In this document: positions 1 through 7,001 of the stretch, one piece after another | Layout: every line of letters begins with the position of its first letter | Numbering within the stretch: the stretch's first letter is position 1 | Origin: Martinezella tropici | Lineage (GTDB): Bacteria > Pseudomonadota > Alphaproteobacteria > Rhizobiales > Rhizobiaceae | Assembly: GCA_000799755.1 (NCBI GenBank) | Contig: JUHI01000004.1 | Location: forward strand, 372,001-436,000 | Length of the DNA: 64,000 nt | Reading direction: 5' to 3' | Program-made: the position numbers and the translations under genes | The notes under the pieces: model-generated | The model's input: the letters and a program-made list of their open reading frames with translations, nothing else | Told to the model about the DNA's origin: nothing | Database searches by the model: none

Positions 1-2
1 AG

Positions 3-533
3 CATTCTTCGACCGAGACGTGGCCGGCGATGATCGCGGCCGTCACCGATCTCGGCGGCAGGATCACCGGGGCGCATCGCACCTGGCTCGATCCGCGATC
101 GCGTGACAAGGCGCCGATCGACACGCCGCGACGGGCGATGGGTGACCTTCTCGGCAACGCGGTGCGCTTCGGCATCGGCCGCGAGGTGATGGCGGCTGGC
201 GAAGGTATCGAGACCGTGCTGTCGCTCCGGCAGGTCCTGCCCGACATGCCGATGCTGGCGGCGCTCTCGGCAGCCCATCTCGCAGCCATCCTCTTCCCCG
301 ATACGCTGCGACGGCTCTACATCGTGCGCGACAATGATCCGGCCGGCGACGGTGCGCGTGATAGCCTCATCGAACGGGCCAACGCGGCCGGAATCGAGGC
401 GATCGTCGTCTCGCCGGCGCTCGGCGACTTCAACGAGGATCTGCGCACCCTGGGCATCGAGCAACTCCGGCAGCAGTCGCGGATGCAGATCGCGCCTCAG
501 GACGTCGCAAGGTTCATGGCGCTGGCGGCATAG
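3..533 (+). CDS. Toprim-domain protein (C-terminal part)
   Basis: The frame is open to the left edge of the window, so the gene starts upstream; about 176 codons are visible. The fragment has the look of the Toprim (primase/topoisomerase-fold) part of large DUF7146/CHC2-type proteins on rhizobial and sphingomonad plasmids and ICEs. Visible elements are the entry segment with WPAM, HRTWLDP, the acidic EGIETVLS stretch near residue 63, and the VRDNDPAGD loop near residue 105, which resembles the Toprim DxD metal site. Such proteins usually sit near the edge of the element core with helicase or methylase genes. The exact role (primase-like, DNA processing) is inferred from the fold only. Confidence 0.75.
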   Translation, partial: HSSTETWPAMIAAVTDLGGRITGAHRTWLDPRSRDKAPIDTPRRAMGDLLGNAVRFGIGREVMAAGEGIETVLSLRQVLPDMPMLAALSAAHLAAILFPDTLRRLYIVRDNDPAGDGARDSLIERANAAGIEAIVVSPALGDFNEDLRTLGIEQLRQQSRMQIAPQDVARFMALAA

Positions 534-845
534 CCCGGCACGCGAGAGCGGGAATGGCGGTGCGTCGTCATGCTCGCGTGGATGCACCAACCATCGGAGG
601 GGACCGCGCCTCGGCCTTCGAGAGGGCGATCGGCCAGCAAACGGGCCCGCCCGACAATGGCTGCGGCCGACTATTTTCCGGCGCGGCCTTCGGCCGCTTT
701 CCATCGCGAGGCAAAATAGCCGGCCTTCGCCATCCTCCGCTAACGCTGCGGCCCTGCGCTCCGCTCCGGGTGCAGGGCCGGCCCGCCCGCCGGCTTCGTC
801 GCCATGAAGGCCGCGACGGTCGCGGTCCAACCGACGGAGCATCCC
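534..845 (+). promoter_or_regulatory. GC-rich structured leader before the DUF2493 gene
   Basis: This 312-bp stretch holds no convincing gene. It contains the inverted repeat ctatttt (671-677) / aaaatag (713-719) enclosing a second GC-rich palindrome, and is followed by a downstream palindrome around ccctgc...gcaggg. A similar layout (inverted repeat closing on a CGCGAG motif) lies upstream of the DUF736 gene at 4394-4443. A clear GGAG at 836-839 precedes the ATG at 846. Role (attenuation, protein binding or transcript structure) is unknown. Confidence 0.35.
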
Positions 846-1769
846 ATGAGCGAGCACGACGACTTCGAACCGCATCACGAATCCTCACCCACCGACCATG
901 TCCTGACCGAGCTTCAACTCCACGGCTATCGTCCCTTCGAGGACGAACCCGACCAGCGGCTCCTGCCGGACGGCAACGCGGTCGCGGGCGCCATCGCCAA
1001 CATCTTCGACGCCCTGATCGGAACGCTGGAGGACACCCGCCTCGAGCCCGACCTCGACGATCTCCTCTGGTCGACCGTCAACGTCTTCCACCGCGCCACC
1101 GAACGGATCGCCCGCGAACTCGACGACAATGAGCAAGGCCAGCGTCGGGGACAGCGAGAACAGGATGGCAGCGAGGTGAAGTCGGTCGAACTGGAACGCC
1201 TGATCGCCGAGGGCCAGACCCTGATCGAACGCCAGAACGCCTTCGAGCTGATGCGCGACCAGGCCGCCGAGCACTATGAACGCCACGTCGGCAAGACCTG
1301 GCTTCCGCGCAGCGGATCGCGGATCAACCATCGCAATCTCACCTCGGCGATGATCGACAGCCGCGACTTCCTCATGGCGAAGAAGCGCGCCGAACAGGAG
1401 GTGCTCCTTCCCCCTGGACCGAAGATCGTCGTGACCGGCGGGCTCGACTTCAATGACCACCGGCTGATCTGGGCCAAGCTCGACCAGGTGCATGAGAAGC
1501 ACCCCGACATGGTGCTGATGCACGGCAAGTCGCCGAAGGGCGCCGAGAAGATCGCCTCGCTGTGGGCCAATAACCGCAACGTGCCGCAAATCGGCTTCGC
1601 CCCCGACTGGACCAAGCACGGCCGGGCCGCACCGTTCAAGCGCAACGACCAGATGCTGGAGATCGTGCCGAAGGGCGTCATGCACTTCCCGGGCACCGGC
1701 ATTCAGGACAACCTCGCCGACAAGGCGAAAAAGCTCGGCATCCCGGTCTGGAGGTTCGGCGGCGCGTGA
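846..1769 (+). CDS. DUF2493 domain-containing protein
   Basis: A 307-residue protein typical of alphaproteobacterial ICE and plasmid backbones. The N-terminal half is acidic and helical. The C-terminal half, from about residue 195, carries a DUF2493/SLOG-like Rossmann region with KIVVTGGLDF, VLMHGKSPKGAEKIASLW and a final KKLGIPVWRFG. SLOG-type folds bind nucleotides or nucleotide-derived ligands, but the function of this family on conjugative elements is not established. An upstream in-frame ATG at 804 exists, but the start at 846 has a GGAG six bases in front and gives the acidic MSEHDD N terminus, so it is preferred. Confidence 0.8.
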   Translation: MSEHDDFEPHHESSPTDHVLTELQLHGYRPFEDEPDQRLLPDGNAVAGAIANIFDALIGTLEDTRLEPDLDDLLWSTVNVFHRATERIARELDDNEQGQRRGQREQDGSEVKSVELERLIAEGQTLIERQNAFELMRDQAAEHYERHVGKTWLPRSGSRINHRNLTSAMIDSRDFLMAKKRAEQEVLLPPGPKIVVTGGLDFNDHRLIWAKLDQVHEKHPDMVLMHGKSPKGAEKIASLWANNRNVPQIGFAPDWTKHGRAAPFKRNDQMLEIVPKGVMHFPGTGIQDNLADKAKKLGIPVWRFGGA

Positions 1770-1905
1770 GCGCCGCCTCTATATGCAATGCTCCGGGTAC
1801 ACATACAGTCCGTAAACCATTCTATTCTTCACCCCGACGATGCTCATTGTGAAAGCCCAAATGTAGCGAGCGTTCATACCGCGCCACAAAGGCGTCGATC
1901 CGAGC

Positions 1906-2403
1906 TCAGCGCGCGATGCCTTGCTTATCAGGTTCGTTTTCACCTTCGAGCTTTTCCCGCAGGACCGCCATCACGCGGTGCGCGGCCTTGATGTCATCCA
2001 GCGACAGGCTTTCGGCCAACCGATTTACTTGCGGCTCGTACGCTGCGATCGCGGCATCGTATGTCCGCTGACCCTTCTCGGTCAGCACGACAAGCTGCGC
2101 GCGCCGGTGATGCGGATTGGCTTCAAACCCGACCAGCCCTTCCTTCTCCAGATCGTTCACGATCCGTTGGACGTTCTGGCGGTTTGCCCCGAGGTCGCGC
2201 GCAAGCCAGGCGACGGGCTGCGCCCGATCGGCAAACGCTATCGCTCCCAGGATTTGCCAGCGAGCACTTGTCAATCCGAACGGCGCAACAAGCCGGTCGC
2301 CCCATGTCAGCGTCACGTTGTTCGCCCGGAACATGCTCAGGATGAACTCGGTCAGGGCCTCGCCCGCTTCATGTCTCTTTGCTTCCCTGCTTGCTTCCGG
2401 CAT
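1906..2403 (-). CDS. MarR-family transcriptional regulator
   Basis: A 165-residue winged-helix protein with the MarR arrangement: N-terminal helices, a recognition region (TSARWQILGAI, ARDLGANRQNVQRIVNDLEKEGLV) and a wing with NPHHRRAQLVVLTEKG. It is divergent from the membrane protein gene at 2579 and shares a 175-bp intergenic region containing a palindromic operator candidate at 2422-2441. MarR proteins commonly repress themselves and a neighbouring exporter or redox gene in response to small phenolic or oxidising ligands; the ligand here is unknown. Confidence 0.88.
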   Translation of the reverse strand: MPEASREAKRHEAGEALTEFILSMFRANNVTLTWGDRLVAPFGLTSARWQILGAIAFADRAQPVAWLARDLGANRQNVQRIVNDLEKEGLVGFEANPHHRRAQLVVLTEKGQRTYDAAIAAYEPQVNRLAESLSLDDIKAAHRVMAVLREKLEGENEPDKQGIAR

Positions 2404-2421
2404 TTGTCACCATAATCCTAT

Positions 2422-2441
2422 ATTGACATCATCATGTCAAT
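2422..2441. promoter_or_regulatory. Palindromic MarR operator candidate
   Basis: Perfect 8-bp arms, attgacat (2422-2429) and atgtcaat (2434-2441), are separated by four bases. The site is 18 bp upstream of the MarR start codon and 138 bp upstream of the divergent membrane protein start. A second TTGACA-like half site follows at about 2465. Size and AT-rich symmetry fit a MarR dimer site; the assignment is by position. Confidence 0.55.
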
Positions 2442-2578
2442 TATGTAGTGCTGCATCATTACCAATTGACACCATGACACCGAACTGAACGGAACGCCAT
2501 GGTTGGGATCCACGATGTCCGCGCCCGCCATCGCCGCCTCGGCGCTGACGTATGGCCGCAAAACCGAGAGAGAAAACT

Positions 2579-3067
2579 ATGCTCAGGATTGTCCATCCAC
2601 TGGCGGGCGTCATCGCCCTTCTCACCATTTCGACCTTTTGGCTTTCGACGGCGCTTTCCGAGCTGTTCGCCACACCGGCAACGATCGTGGCGGTCAAGTC
2701 CGCCATTCCGTGGGGACTTCTGCTTCTCATTCCGGCGATGGCGGCAGTCGGCGGTTCGGGGTTCGTGCTCTCGAAAGGACGGCGCGAAGGTCTGGTCGGC
2801 GCGAAGCTGAAGCGCATGCCTTTCATCGCGGCGAACGGGCTGCTGGTCCTGGCTCCGGCGGCGCTGCTTCTGGCGGCGAAGGCGCAAGCCGGAGAATTCG
2901 ACGCGATCTTCTACGGCGTGCAGGCGCTCGAACTCGCCGCGGGAGCCGTCAACATCGTGCTTCTTGGGCTCAGCATGCGTGACGGCATGAAACTCACGCA
3001 GTGTCGGCGCAGGACGTCGGAGGCGGCGACCTCGAGGCGGCGCACCACCCCCGCTTCTGTGCGCTGA
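2579..3067 (+). CDS. Four-helix inner-membrane protein, probable MarR target
   Basis: From the ATG at 2579 the product is 162 residues with about four hydrophobic segments: residues 8-26, 43-60, 82-98 and 108-128. The text resembles a conserved but uncharacterised alphaproteobacterial membrane family with FWLSTALSELF, KSAIPWGLLLLIPAMAA and KRMPFIAANGLLVL. The tail after MRDGMKLTQ becomes a basic, low-complexity run of Arg, Thr and Ser that does not look like the rest; the native stop may have been lost. An upstream in-frame ATG at 2552 is less likely. Divergence from MarR and the shared palindrome suggest repression by it. No function is known. Confidence 0.65.
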   Translation: MLRIVHPLAGVIALLTISTFWLSTALSELFATPATIVAVKSAIPWGLLLLIPAMAAVGGSGFVLSKGRREGLVGAKLKRMPFIAANGLLVLAPAALLLAAKAQAGEFDAIFYGVQALELAAGAVNIVLLGLSMRDGMKLTQCRRRTSEAATSRRRTTPASVR

Positions 3068-3232
3068 TCCTTGGTCAGACTGATCGCCTGACGCCATCAA
3101 CCCGTAAAGGGTCGGCTATGCGAGCATGCCGCCGCTGCGGCTGCGCCTGCGCGGTGATTGCAGCGCTCAGTCCGACGCATCGGGCGCCTGTCAGCGGGGG
3201 ATGGTCCTCCGCTCTGAACAGGAGCCGGATCG

Positions 3233-3400
3233 ATGTCCCTCAACGACGCACACGCCTTCGCCTTCAGCCTCGCCACCACCCTGATGGCCGCCATCATCAT
3301 CTTTCAGGCCGGCGACGGCACTCTATCGGTGACGCCCGCCAGTGAATATGACGGCGATCTCGCGGCGATCGTCCACGAGATCGATCCCTTCGCCCCCTGA
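3233..3400 (+). CDS. Small membrane protein, 55 residues
   Basis: A short frame with a good GGAG at 3221-3224, eight bases before ATG. The product has one hydrophobic segment (about residues 10-25, containing FSLATTLMAAIIIF) and an acidic C-terminal tail ending EIDPFAP. It is not recognised as a known family; single-pass small proteins like this are common between backbone genes of these elements. Coding status rests on the ribosome-binding site and the sensible membrane-plus-acidic-tail composition. Confidence 0.5.
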   Translation: MSLNDAHAFAFSLATTLMAAIIIFQAGDGTLSVTPASEYDGDLAAIVHEIDPFAP

Positions 3401-3542
3401 TCGGGGCGAACCGGCGGCGCCGGGCGGAGATCGCAGGCGGTTTCCGCTCCCTGCGCGGGCGGCTTTCAGCTATATTGTCGGTCGCGCCGTGGTGGTGGTG
3501 GAAGGCGCAACCGTCAGACTTATTCTCACGGAGGCCACCACC

Positions 3543-3983
3543 ATGATCATCCTTGCCATCCTCGCATCGATCGCCGCCATCGGCCTGCTCTGCTGGCTGC
3601 TGTTCATCTTGGCCATCTTCGCGCTGCCGGCCTTCGTCGGCGTCACCGTCGGCGTCTGGGCTCACGGCACCGGCGCGGGCATCCTCGGCGCGATCCTCAT
3701 CGGCGCCATGGCCGCCGGCGTCACGCTGGGCATCGGCCAGCTTCTGCTCCTGTTCGTCCGGCCAATATGGCTCAAGCTCCTTGTCGCGATCGCCTTTGTT
3801 GCGCCAGCCGGGATCGCCGGCTTCCACGCCACCCATGGCATCGTGAAGCACCTCATGCCCTCCGAGACGTGGCAGATGGCCTTCTCGATCATCGGCGCCA
3901 TTGCGATCGGCATCACCGCGTTCGTGCGGGTCGCCGGCATGACGGCTGCGGCCCCATCCAGCCGGAACCTTGCACAGGCTTAA
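3543..3983 (+). CDS. Hypothetical integral membrane protein
   Basis: A 146-residue, very hydrophobic protein with roughly four to five transmembrane segments (residues 2-22, 24-38, 45-70, 74-92, 112-132). The start at 3543 is preferred because GGAGG at 3530-3534 lies eight bases upstream; the frame extends further left without a better start. The family is not recognised. It lies in the same orientation as the small membrane protein at 3233, with 142 bp between them. Confidence 0.6.
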   Translation: MIILAILASIAAIGLLCWLLFILAIFALPAFVGVTVGVWAHGTGAGILGAILIGAMAAGVTLGIGQLLLLFVRPIWLKLLVAIAFVAPAGIAGFHATHGIVKHLMPSETWQMAFSIIGAIAIGITAFVRVAGMTAAAPSSRNLAQA

Positions 3984-4554
3984 TGCCAACAGTCCCCCCG
4001 GGGGCAGACCAGGATAGCGAGACCACCACCACGCACCCCGTTTCGAGCGAATTGCAATCGATCGTGATTCGCGCGGATCGCCTCTGGGACCCGACTGGCG
4101 GCATCGCGGTGGAGCGCCTGGATTCGGCAGGCCGTCGCCCGCAGCGCGCGGCGGACCGGTCGCTGCGCGTTCTCACCCGTGGCGATGGCGAGGATGGATC
4201 CACGTAGGGCCGGGCCGAGATGGGGGCAGACGAAGCCGTGAGCATCGATCGTGTGGCCGTGCCGGTTGCGAGGGGTCGCCATTGTCTCCGTTGTCTGACC
4301 GTGCCTCAACCGCTCCAAACGGCCTCTTCAATGGCCTGATCTGGCCGAAGGCCGGCTGCGCCTCGATCGCCTATGACGCAACAGCGGCGTCGAACTTTCT
4401 TCCCCTGCCGGCTGCGCCGCCATTCCTCGCGAGACAAGAAAGTCCTCCTTTGCTGTCAGGCCCCTTCGGGGTGCGCCGTCGATCGCCTCCGGCCTGCCGA
4501 TCGCCATCGAGGCCGCAATGGTGCGGGCTCGGGAACGGAAAACGGAGACTCACA
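3984..4554. other. 571-bp stretch without a convincing gene; structured leader at its right end
   Basis: Several short frames cross this stretch on both strands but none has a good ribosome-binding site, a recognisable motif or a sensible composition. The right part (4394-4443) contains an inverted repeat with perfect 8-bp arms, actttctt and aagaaagt, around a GC-rich core with CTCGCGAG. It resembles the leader before the DUF2493 gene. The last bases supply GGAG (4544-4547) for the DUF736 gene. Confidence 0.4.
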
Positions 4555-4881
4555 ATGGCGACCATCGGTACCTTCAAGAAGACCGGCTCGAACGAATTCA
4601 CCGGCGAAATCGTCACCCTCAGCGTCCAGGCCAAGAACGTGCGCATCGTCCCCGACCAGCGCGCCACCGGCGAGAACGCCCCCAGCCACCGGGTCCTGGT
4701 CGGCCGCGCCGAGATCGGCGCCGCCTGGTCCAAGCGCTCCAACGAAGGCCGCGACTATCTGGGCCTCAAGCTCGACGATCCGAGCTTCAACGCCCCGATC
4801 TACGCTAACCTCTTCGACGACGAGGAAGGCGAGACCTTCTCGCTCATCTGGTCCCGCCCCAACGGGCGGCGCGGCGACTAA
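4555..4881 (+). CDS. DUF736 family protein (first copy)
   Basis: A 108-residue protein of the DUF736 family, a compact beta-rich protein that is almost a marker of Rhizobiales and sphingomonad conjugative elements. Visible family features are the start MATIGTFKK, the EIGAAW motif, DYLGLKLDDPSF, APIYANLF and a C-terminal WSRP. Start chosen from GGAG seven bases upstream. A perfect hairpin terminator follows directly. A second, more divergent DUF736 protein is encoded at 10093. Biochemical function unknown. Confidence 0.9.
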   Translation: MATIGTFKKTGSNEFTGEIVTLSVQAKNVRIVPDQRATGENAPSHRVLVGRAEIGAAWSKRSNEGRDYLGLKLDDPSFNAPIYANLFDDEEGETFSLIWSRPNGRRGD

Positions 4882-4891
4882 CGCCCCGCGC

Positions 4892-4925
4892 AAGGCCCCG
4901 GCCGAACAGGCCGGGGCCTTCTTCC
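4892..4925 (+). terminator. Rho-independent terminator after the DUF736 gene
   Basis: Perfect 12-bp arms, aaggccccggcc (4892-4903) and ggccggggcctt (4909-4920), enclose the five-base loop gaaca and are followed by cttcc. The stem is very stable although the T tract is short. It separates the accessory left part from the regulatory module at 5067. Confidence 0.8.
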
Positions 4926-5004
4926 GTCGGGCGACCGAATCAGCCGCCGTGGTGAGCGACGAAGTGAAGCTCCGAAAGGGCCTTAGCGCTGGCTTCAGCA
5001 CTCA

Positions 5005-5030
5005 AGAACGACTATAATAGCCGTAGTTCT
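5005..5030 (+). promoter_or_regulatory. Promoter and operator candidate of the QseC-like gene
   Basis: A consensus -10 hexamer TATAAT at 5013-5018 lies inside the short palindrome ctataatag and between inverted arms agaac (5005-5009) and gttct (5026-5030). A repressor binding this dyad would cover the promoter, which fits autoregulation by the HTH protein encoded just downstream. No good -35 is visible, so the promoter may depend on an activator or be weak. Confidence 0.45.
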
Positions 5031-5066
5031 AGCGTGCGCGTAGGTCCAAGTGGGAGGTGATCATGC

Positions 5067-5309
5067 ATGATCACCGCCCGACAATCGCGGGCCGCACGCG
5101 CGTTGCTGGGTTGGACGCAGGAGACGCTCGCTGACAAGGCCCGGGTATCCTTGACCGCGCTCAAGCGCCTCGAATCCGCAAGCGGTCTCGAGGTGTTTGA
5201 GAGCACGCGCGATGAGGTCCGGCGCGCCTTCGAGCGCGGCGGGATCGTCTTCCTGAACTCCGACCAAGGCGTGGGAGTGATGCTTGTCGACAGGAAGAAG
5301 AAAAACTGA
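5067..5309 (+). CDS. QseC-like small XRE/HTH regulator
   Basis: An 80-residue protein that is little more than one helix-turn-helix domain: residues 1-60 contain ITARQSRAARALLGWTQ, the recognition helix VSLTALKRLES and the family-typical FERGGIVFLN. Many Rhizobiales ICEs carry such a protein. In ICEMlSymR7A the equivalent QseC controls the antiactivator gene qseM, and here the next gene is a QseM-like DUF2285 protein. A GGGAGG at 5052-5057 supports the ATG at 5067 over an ATG four bases earlier in another frame. Assignment as QseC-like rests on size, fold and neighbourhood. It is unrelated to the E. coli sensor kinase of the same name. Confidence 0.75.
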   Translation: MITARQSRAARALLGWTQETLADKARVSLTALKRLESASGLEVFESTRDEVRRAFERGGIVFLNSDQGVGVMLVDRKKKN

Positions 5310-5365
5310 CGCTTCAGCGCGGGCTCACACCGCCTGGGCGTCCTGCGACGACATCGCAGATGGCC

Positions 5366-5385
5366 AACGCCTTCAAAACAGCGTT
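5366..5385. promoter_or_regulatory. Inverted repeat before the QseM-like gene
   Basis: Arms aacgc (5366-5370) and gcgtt (5381-5385) with a 10-bp AT-richer spacer lie 45 bp upstream of the GTG start at 5430. By position this could be an operator for the QseC-like protein. The short arms make it only suggestive. Confidence 0.3.
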
Positions 5386-5429
5386 AACAAATTCCTTCAA
5401 AATGGATACATCTGGCGCCGGGGGTTGCG

Positions 5430-5693
5430 GTGACCAAAGAAGACTTTCTCGACCAGCCGCCTGGCGGCGCAGTGCTCACAGCCTACGATCAGGCGCACCT
5501 GAGGCTATATTTGCGCCTACTCGACGCGGACGCTGAAGGTGCGGACTGGAAAGAGGTGGTCGAAGTCCTGTTCGGGATCTGTGCCAAAACAGAACCAGAG
5601 CGAGCCGCCCGCGTCCACACTGCTCATCTCGCCCGCGCAAAATGGATGACGACAAGCGGCTATCGCGAGCTCCTCGGTCCCCGTCTTCATTGA
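5430..5693 (+). CDS. QseM-like DUF2285 antiactivator
   Basis: An 87-residue protein starting with GTG. It matches the DUF2285 domain: YDQAHLRLYLRLLDADAEG, DWKEVVEVLFGI, EPERAARVHTAHLARAKWM and GYRELL. DUF2285 is a variant helix-turn-helix domain found both in the mesorhizobial antiactivator QseM and in the activator FseA. This stand-alone domain just upstream of an FseA-type gene is therefore best read as a QseM-type antiactivator that would bind FseA (and TraR where present) to hold excision off. The ribosome-binding site is poor (only a G-run before the GTG), which fits the leaderless or weak translation reported for qseM, but that is inference. Confidence 0.72.
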   Translation: MTKEDFLDQPPGGAVLTAYDQAHLRLYLRLLDADAEGADWKEVVEVLFGICAKTEPERAARVHTAHLARAKWMTTSGYRELLGPRLH

Positions 5694-5694
5694 G

Positions 5695-5715
5695 GTGATG
5701 CAGAAACCGCATCAC
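5695..5715. promoter_or_regulatory. Hairpin after the QseM-like gene
   Basis: Perfect 7-bp arms gtgatgc (5695-5701) and gcatcac (5709-5715) flank a 7-base loop immediately after the stop codon at 5691-5693. There is no T tract, so it could be a weak terminator, an mRNA-protecting hairpin or a protein-binding dyad. Confidence 0.35.
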
Positions 5716-5736
5716 GTTGATCCGACTTCGTTCTTC

Positions 5737-5756
5737 CCAAGACATATTCAACTTGG
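5737..5756. promoter_or_regulatory. 20-bp dyad upstream of fseA
   Basis: The dyad ccaag (5737-5741) ... cttgg (5752-5756) has a 10-bp AT-rich spacer and ends 59 bp before the FseA start codon. Its size and position fit a LuxR/TraR-type box, since msi172-msi171 are TraR-activated in ICEMlSymR7A. No traR or traI gene is in this window, so the regulator would have to be encoded elsewhere. Confidence 0.3.
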
Positions 5757-5815
5757 AATCGTGACGACCGCATAACTCGCGTTGCGTAACATATCTGCGC
5801 GGAGGGCGGCGGAGG

Positions 5816-6130
5816 ATGTCCGAGGACGAAAATTGGCGGTCTGAAGCCGCCTATGACTATATCGACAAGTTGACGCCCGGTGATCTTGCCTGGGAGTTCC
5901 TGCGTCGTAACCCCGAATACAGACGATCCTATAAGGAATTGGTGGCCCACGGGCGGCTGACCGAGGACATCGCGCGCGCATTCGCCGAACAATGGGGGTT
6001 GCGATTTCGTCGCCGACCCTGGCAAGTCCGCGCTGATCCAGCCGATCTTCTGGACCCCGCAAACCGATCCGGCGACGCTCCCGTTCACCGACGGTCCACG
6101 CCCGGCTGGCGATATCAGCGTCAACGCTGA
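5816..6130 (+). CDS. Unshifted product of the first fseA frame (DUF6499)
   Basis: Conventional decoding of this frame yields 104 residues. The first 64 are a transcriptional-regulator-like DUF6499 domain (WRSEAAYDYIDKLTPGDLAWEFLRRNPEY, read in pieces). The last 40 are Arg- and Pro-rich and look like out-of-frame translation of the DUF2285 segment. The same two-frame arrangement, with a short default product, occurs in symbiosis islands. The default product probably has no activator function, and frameshift rate would set the amount of FseA. Confidence 0.7.
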   Translation: MSEDENWRSEAAYDYIDKLTPGDLAWEFLRRNPEYRRSYKELVAHGRLTEDIARAFAEQWGLRFRRRPWQVRADPADLLDPANRSGDAPVHRRSTPGWRYQRQR

Positions 6131-6581
6131 CGATCTACGCGCCCGTGCCGTCTTCCAGCATCACCCCGATCTGATCCGGCTCGCCCTACGCGGCGAGCCT
6201 TACGATGTCGCCCTGACCAACGTCGATGATGCTCTTCCCCTCGGCGCGTTCGTCATGTTCGACGAGTTGACGCTCGACCGACTTACCGCGGTCGAGCGTC
6301 TCTGGCAGGCGATGTTCGGCAAACGCGTGCCGCCCGATCCGCGCCTGACACCGCAGAGACGTGAGCGCACCCGCCAGATGCTGCGCACTGTCGACGCGCG
6401 CGAAAGTGGCGCCATATACCGCGTCGTCGCCGAGCACCTCTTTCCCCAGCACAAAATCGACGCAGCATCCTGGGTCGGCGACCCGATCCGGGAAATCACC
6501 ATCCGTCTCGCCCGCGACGGCATGAAGCTCGTGCGCGGCGGCTACCGAACGCTGTTGCGCCGTCCAAGGCGCGAACGCTGA
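5816..6581 (+). CDS. fseA: FseA-type excision activator made by +1 ribosomal frameshift
   Basis: Two overlapping frames encode one continuous protein. Frame 5816-6007 gives 64 residues of the DUF6499/Msi172 part (ending AEQWGLRF); skipping base 6008 and continuing at 6009-6581 gives 190 residues of the DUF2285/Msi171 part, starting VADPGKSALIQPIFW. The join is about 254 residues and reads without a gap. At the join the sequence is CGA TTT CGT: tRNA-Phe can slip from UUU to the overlapping UUC. This is the event shown for msi172-msi171 of ICEMlSymR7A, whose product FseA activates rdfS. Without slippage, translation adds 40 unrelated residues and stops at 6128-6130. GGAGGG at 5801-5806 supports the start. 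The RdfS-like target lies 127 bp downstream. Confidence 0.82.
6005..6008 (+). promoter_or_regulatory. Programmed +1 frameshift site TTT-C
   Basis: The zero-frame Phe codon TTT (6005-6007) is followed by C (6008), so slipping one base forward re-pairs tRNA-Phe with TTC (6006-6008). The zero frame meets CGT next, the shifted frame GTC. It falls right after the WGLRF segment where the two protein halves join. The published site in msi172 is a UUU-to-UUC slip inside a conserved motif of the same gene. Confidence 0.8.
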
Positions 6582-6708
6582 CACCCGCAGGCGTGTCGAT
6601 CTTAACCGCCTTACTTCGACATCGTCCGAGGCGCCGTCTTCGCGCCACCGTACTCGCAACCCGCCGCTCGTTCGCAGCGGCCTCCCGCGAGACCACGGAG
6701 GTTCGATC

Positions 6709-6990
6709 ATGGCCGAAAAAGCCGCCAATTTACCGCCACGCTACCTGAGAACGCAGGAGGCGGCGCGCTTCCTCGGCCTTTCCGAACGCACCCTTGAGAA
6801 GCACCGGACCTACGGGACCGGTCCGATCTACCGCAAGCTCGGCGGCCGCGTCGTCTATTCCGTCGATGACCTGCAGAGCTGGGCGGATCGCGGCCTCGTC
6901 ACCTCCACCTCCGATCCGCGCGGCGGCACCGTTTTGCCAGCCAAGCGCCATACAGCTTCGCCCGCCGCTGGCGGCCGCTTCCCGCGCTGA
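6709..6990 (+). CDS. rdfS: RdfS-like excisionase (recombination directionality factor)
   Basis: A 93-residue AlpA/MerR-type helix-turn-helix protein: RYLRTQEAARFLGLSERTLEKHR is the winged-helix core, followed by GTGPIYRKLGGRVVYSVDDLQSWAD, the usual second half of small excisionases, and a basic tail. In ICEMlSymR7A RdfS of similar size steers the integrase toward excision and its gene is the target of FseA. Position directly after the fseA frames supports the same job. GGAGG at 6697-6701 lies seven bases before ATG. Generic annotation would be helix-turn-helix domain protein. Confidence 0.78.
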   Translation: MAEKAANLPPRYLRTQEAARFLGLSERTLEKHRTYGTGPIYRKLGGRVVYSVDDLQSWADRGLVTSTSDPRGGTVLPAKRHTASPAAGGRFPR

Positions 6991-7001
6991 GGTGGCCGGC
7001 C

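Noticed and set aside
3980..4318. 112-residue minus-strand frame in the gap before DUF736
   Set aside because: No start signal, no family resemblance and overlap with the end of the membrane protein gene; reported as non-coding.
5816..6130. Reading the fseA frames as a broken pseudogene or sequencing error
   Set aside because: The break falls exactly on the TTT-C slip site known from msi172-msi171, both halves are otherwise intact, and the downstream frame has no damage. Not fully excluded without re-sequencing.
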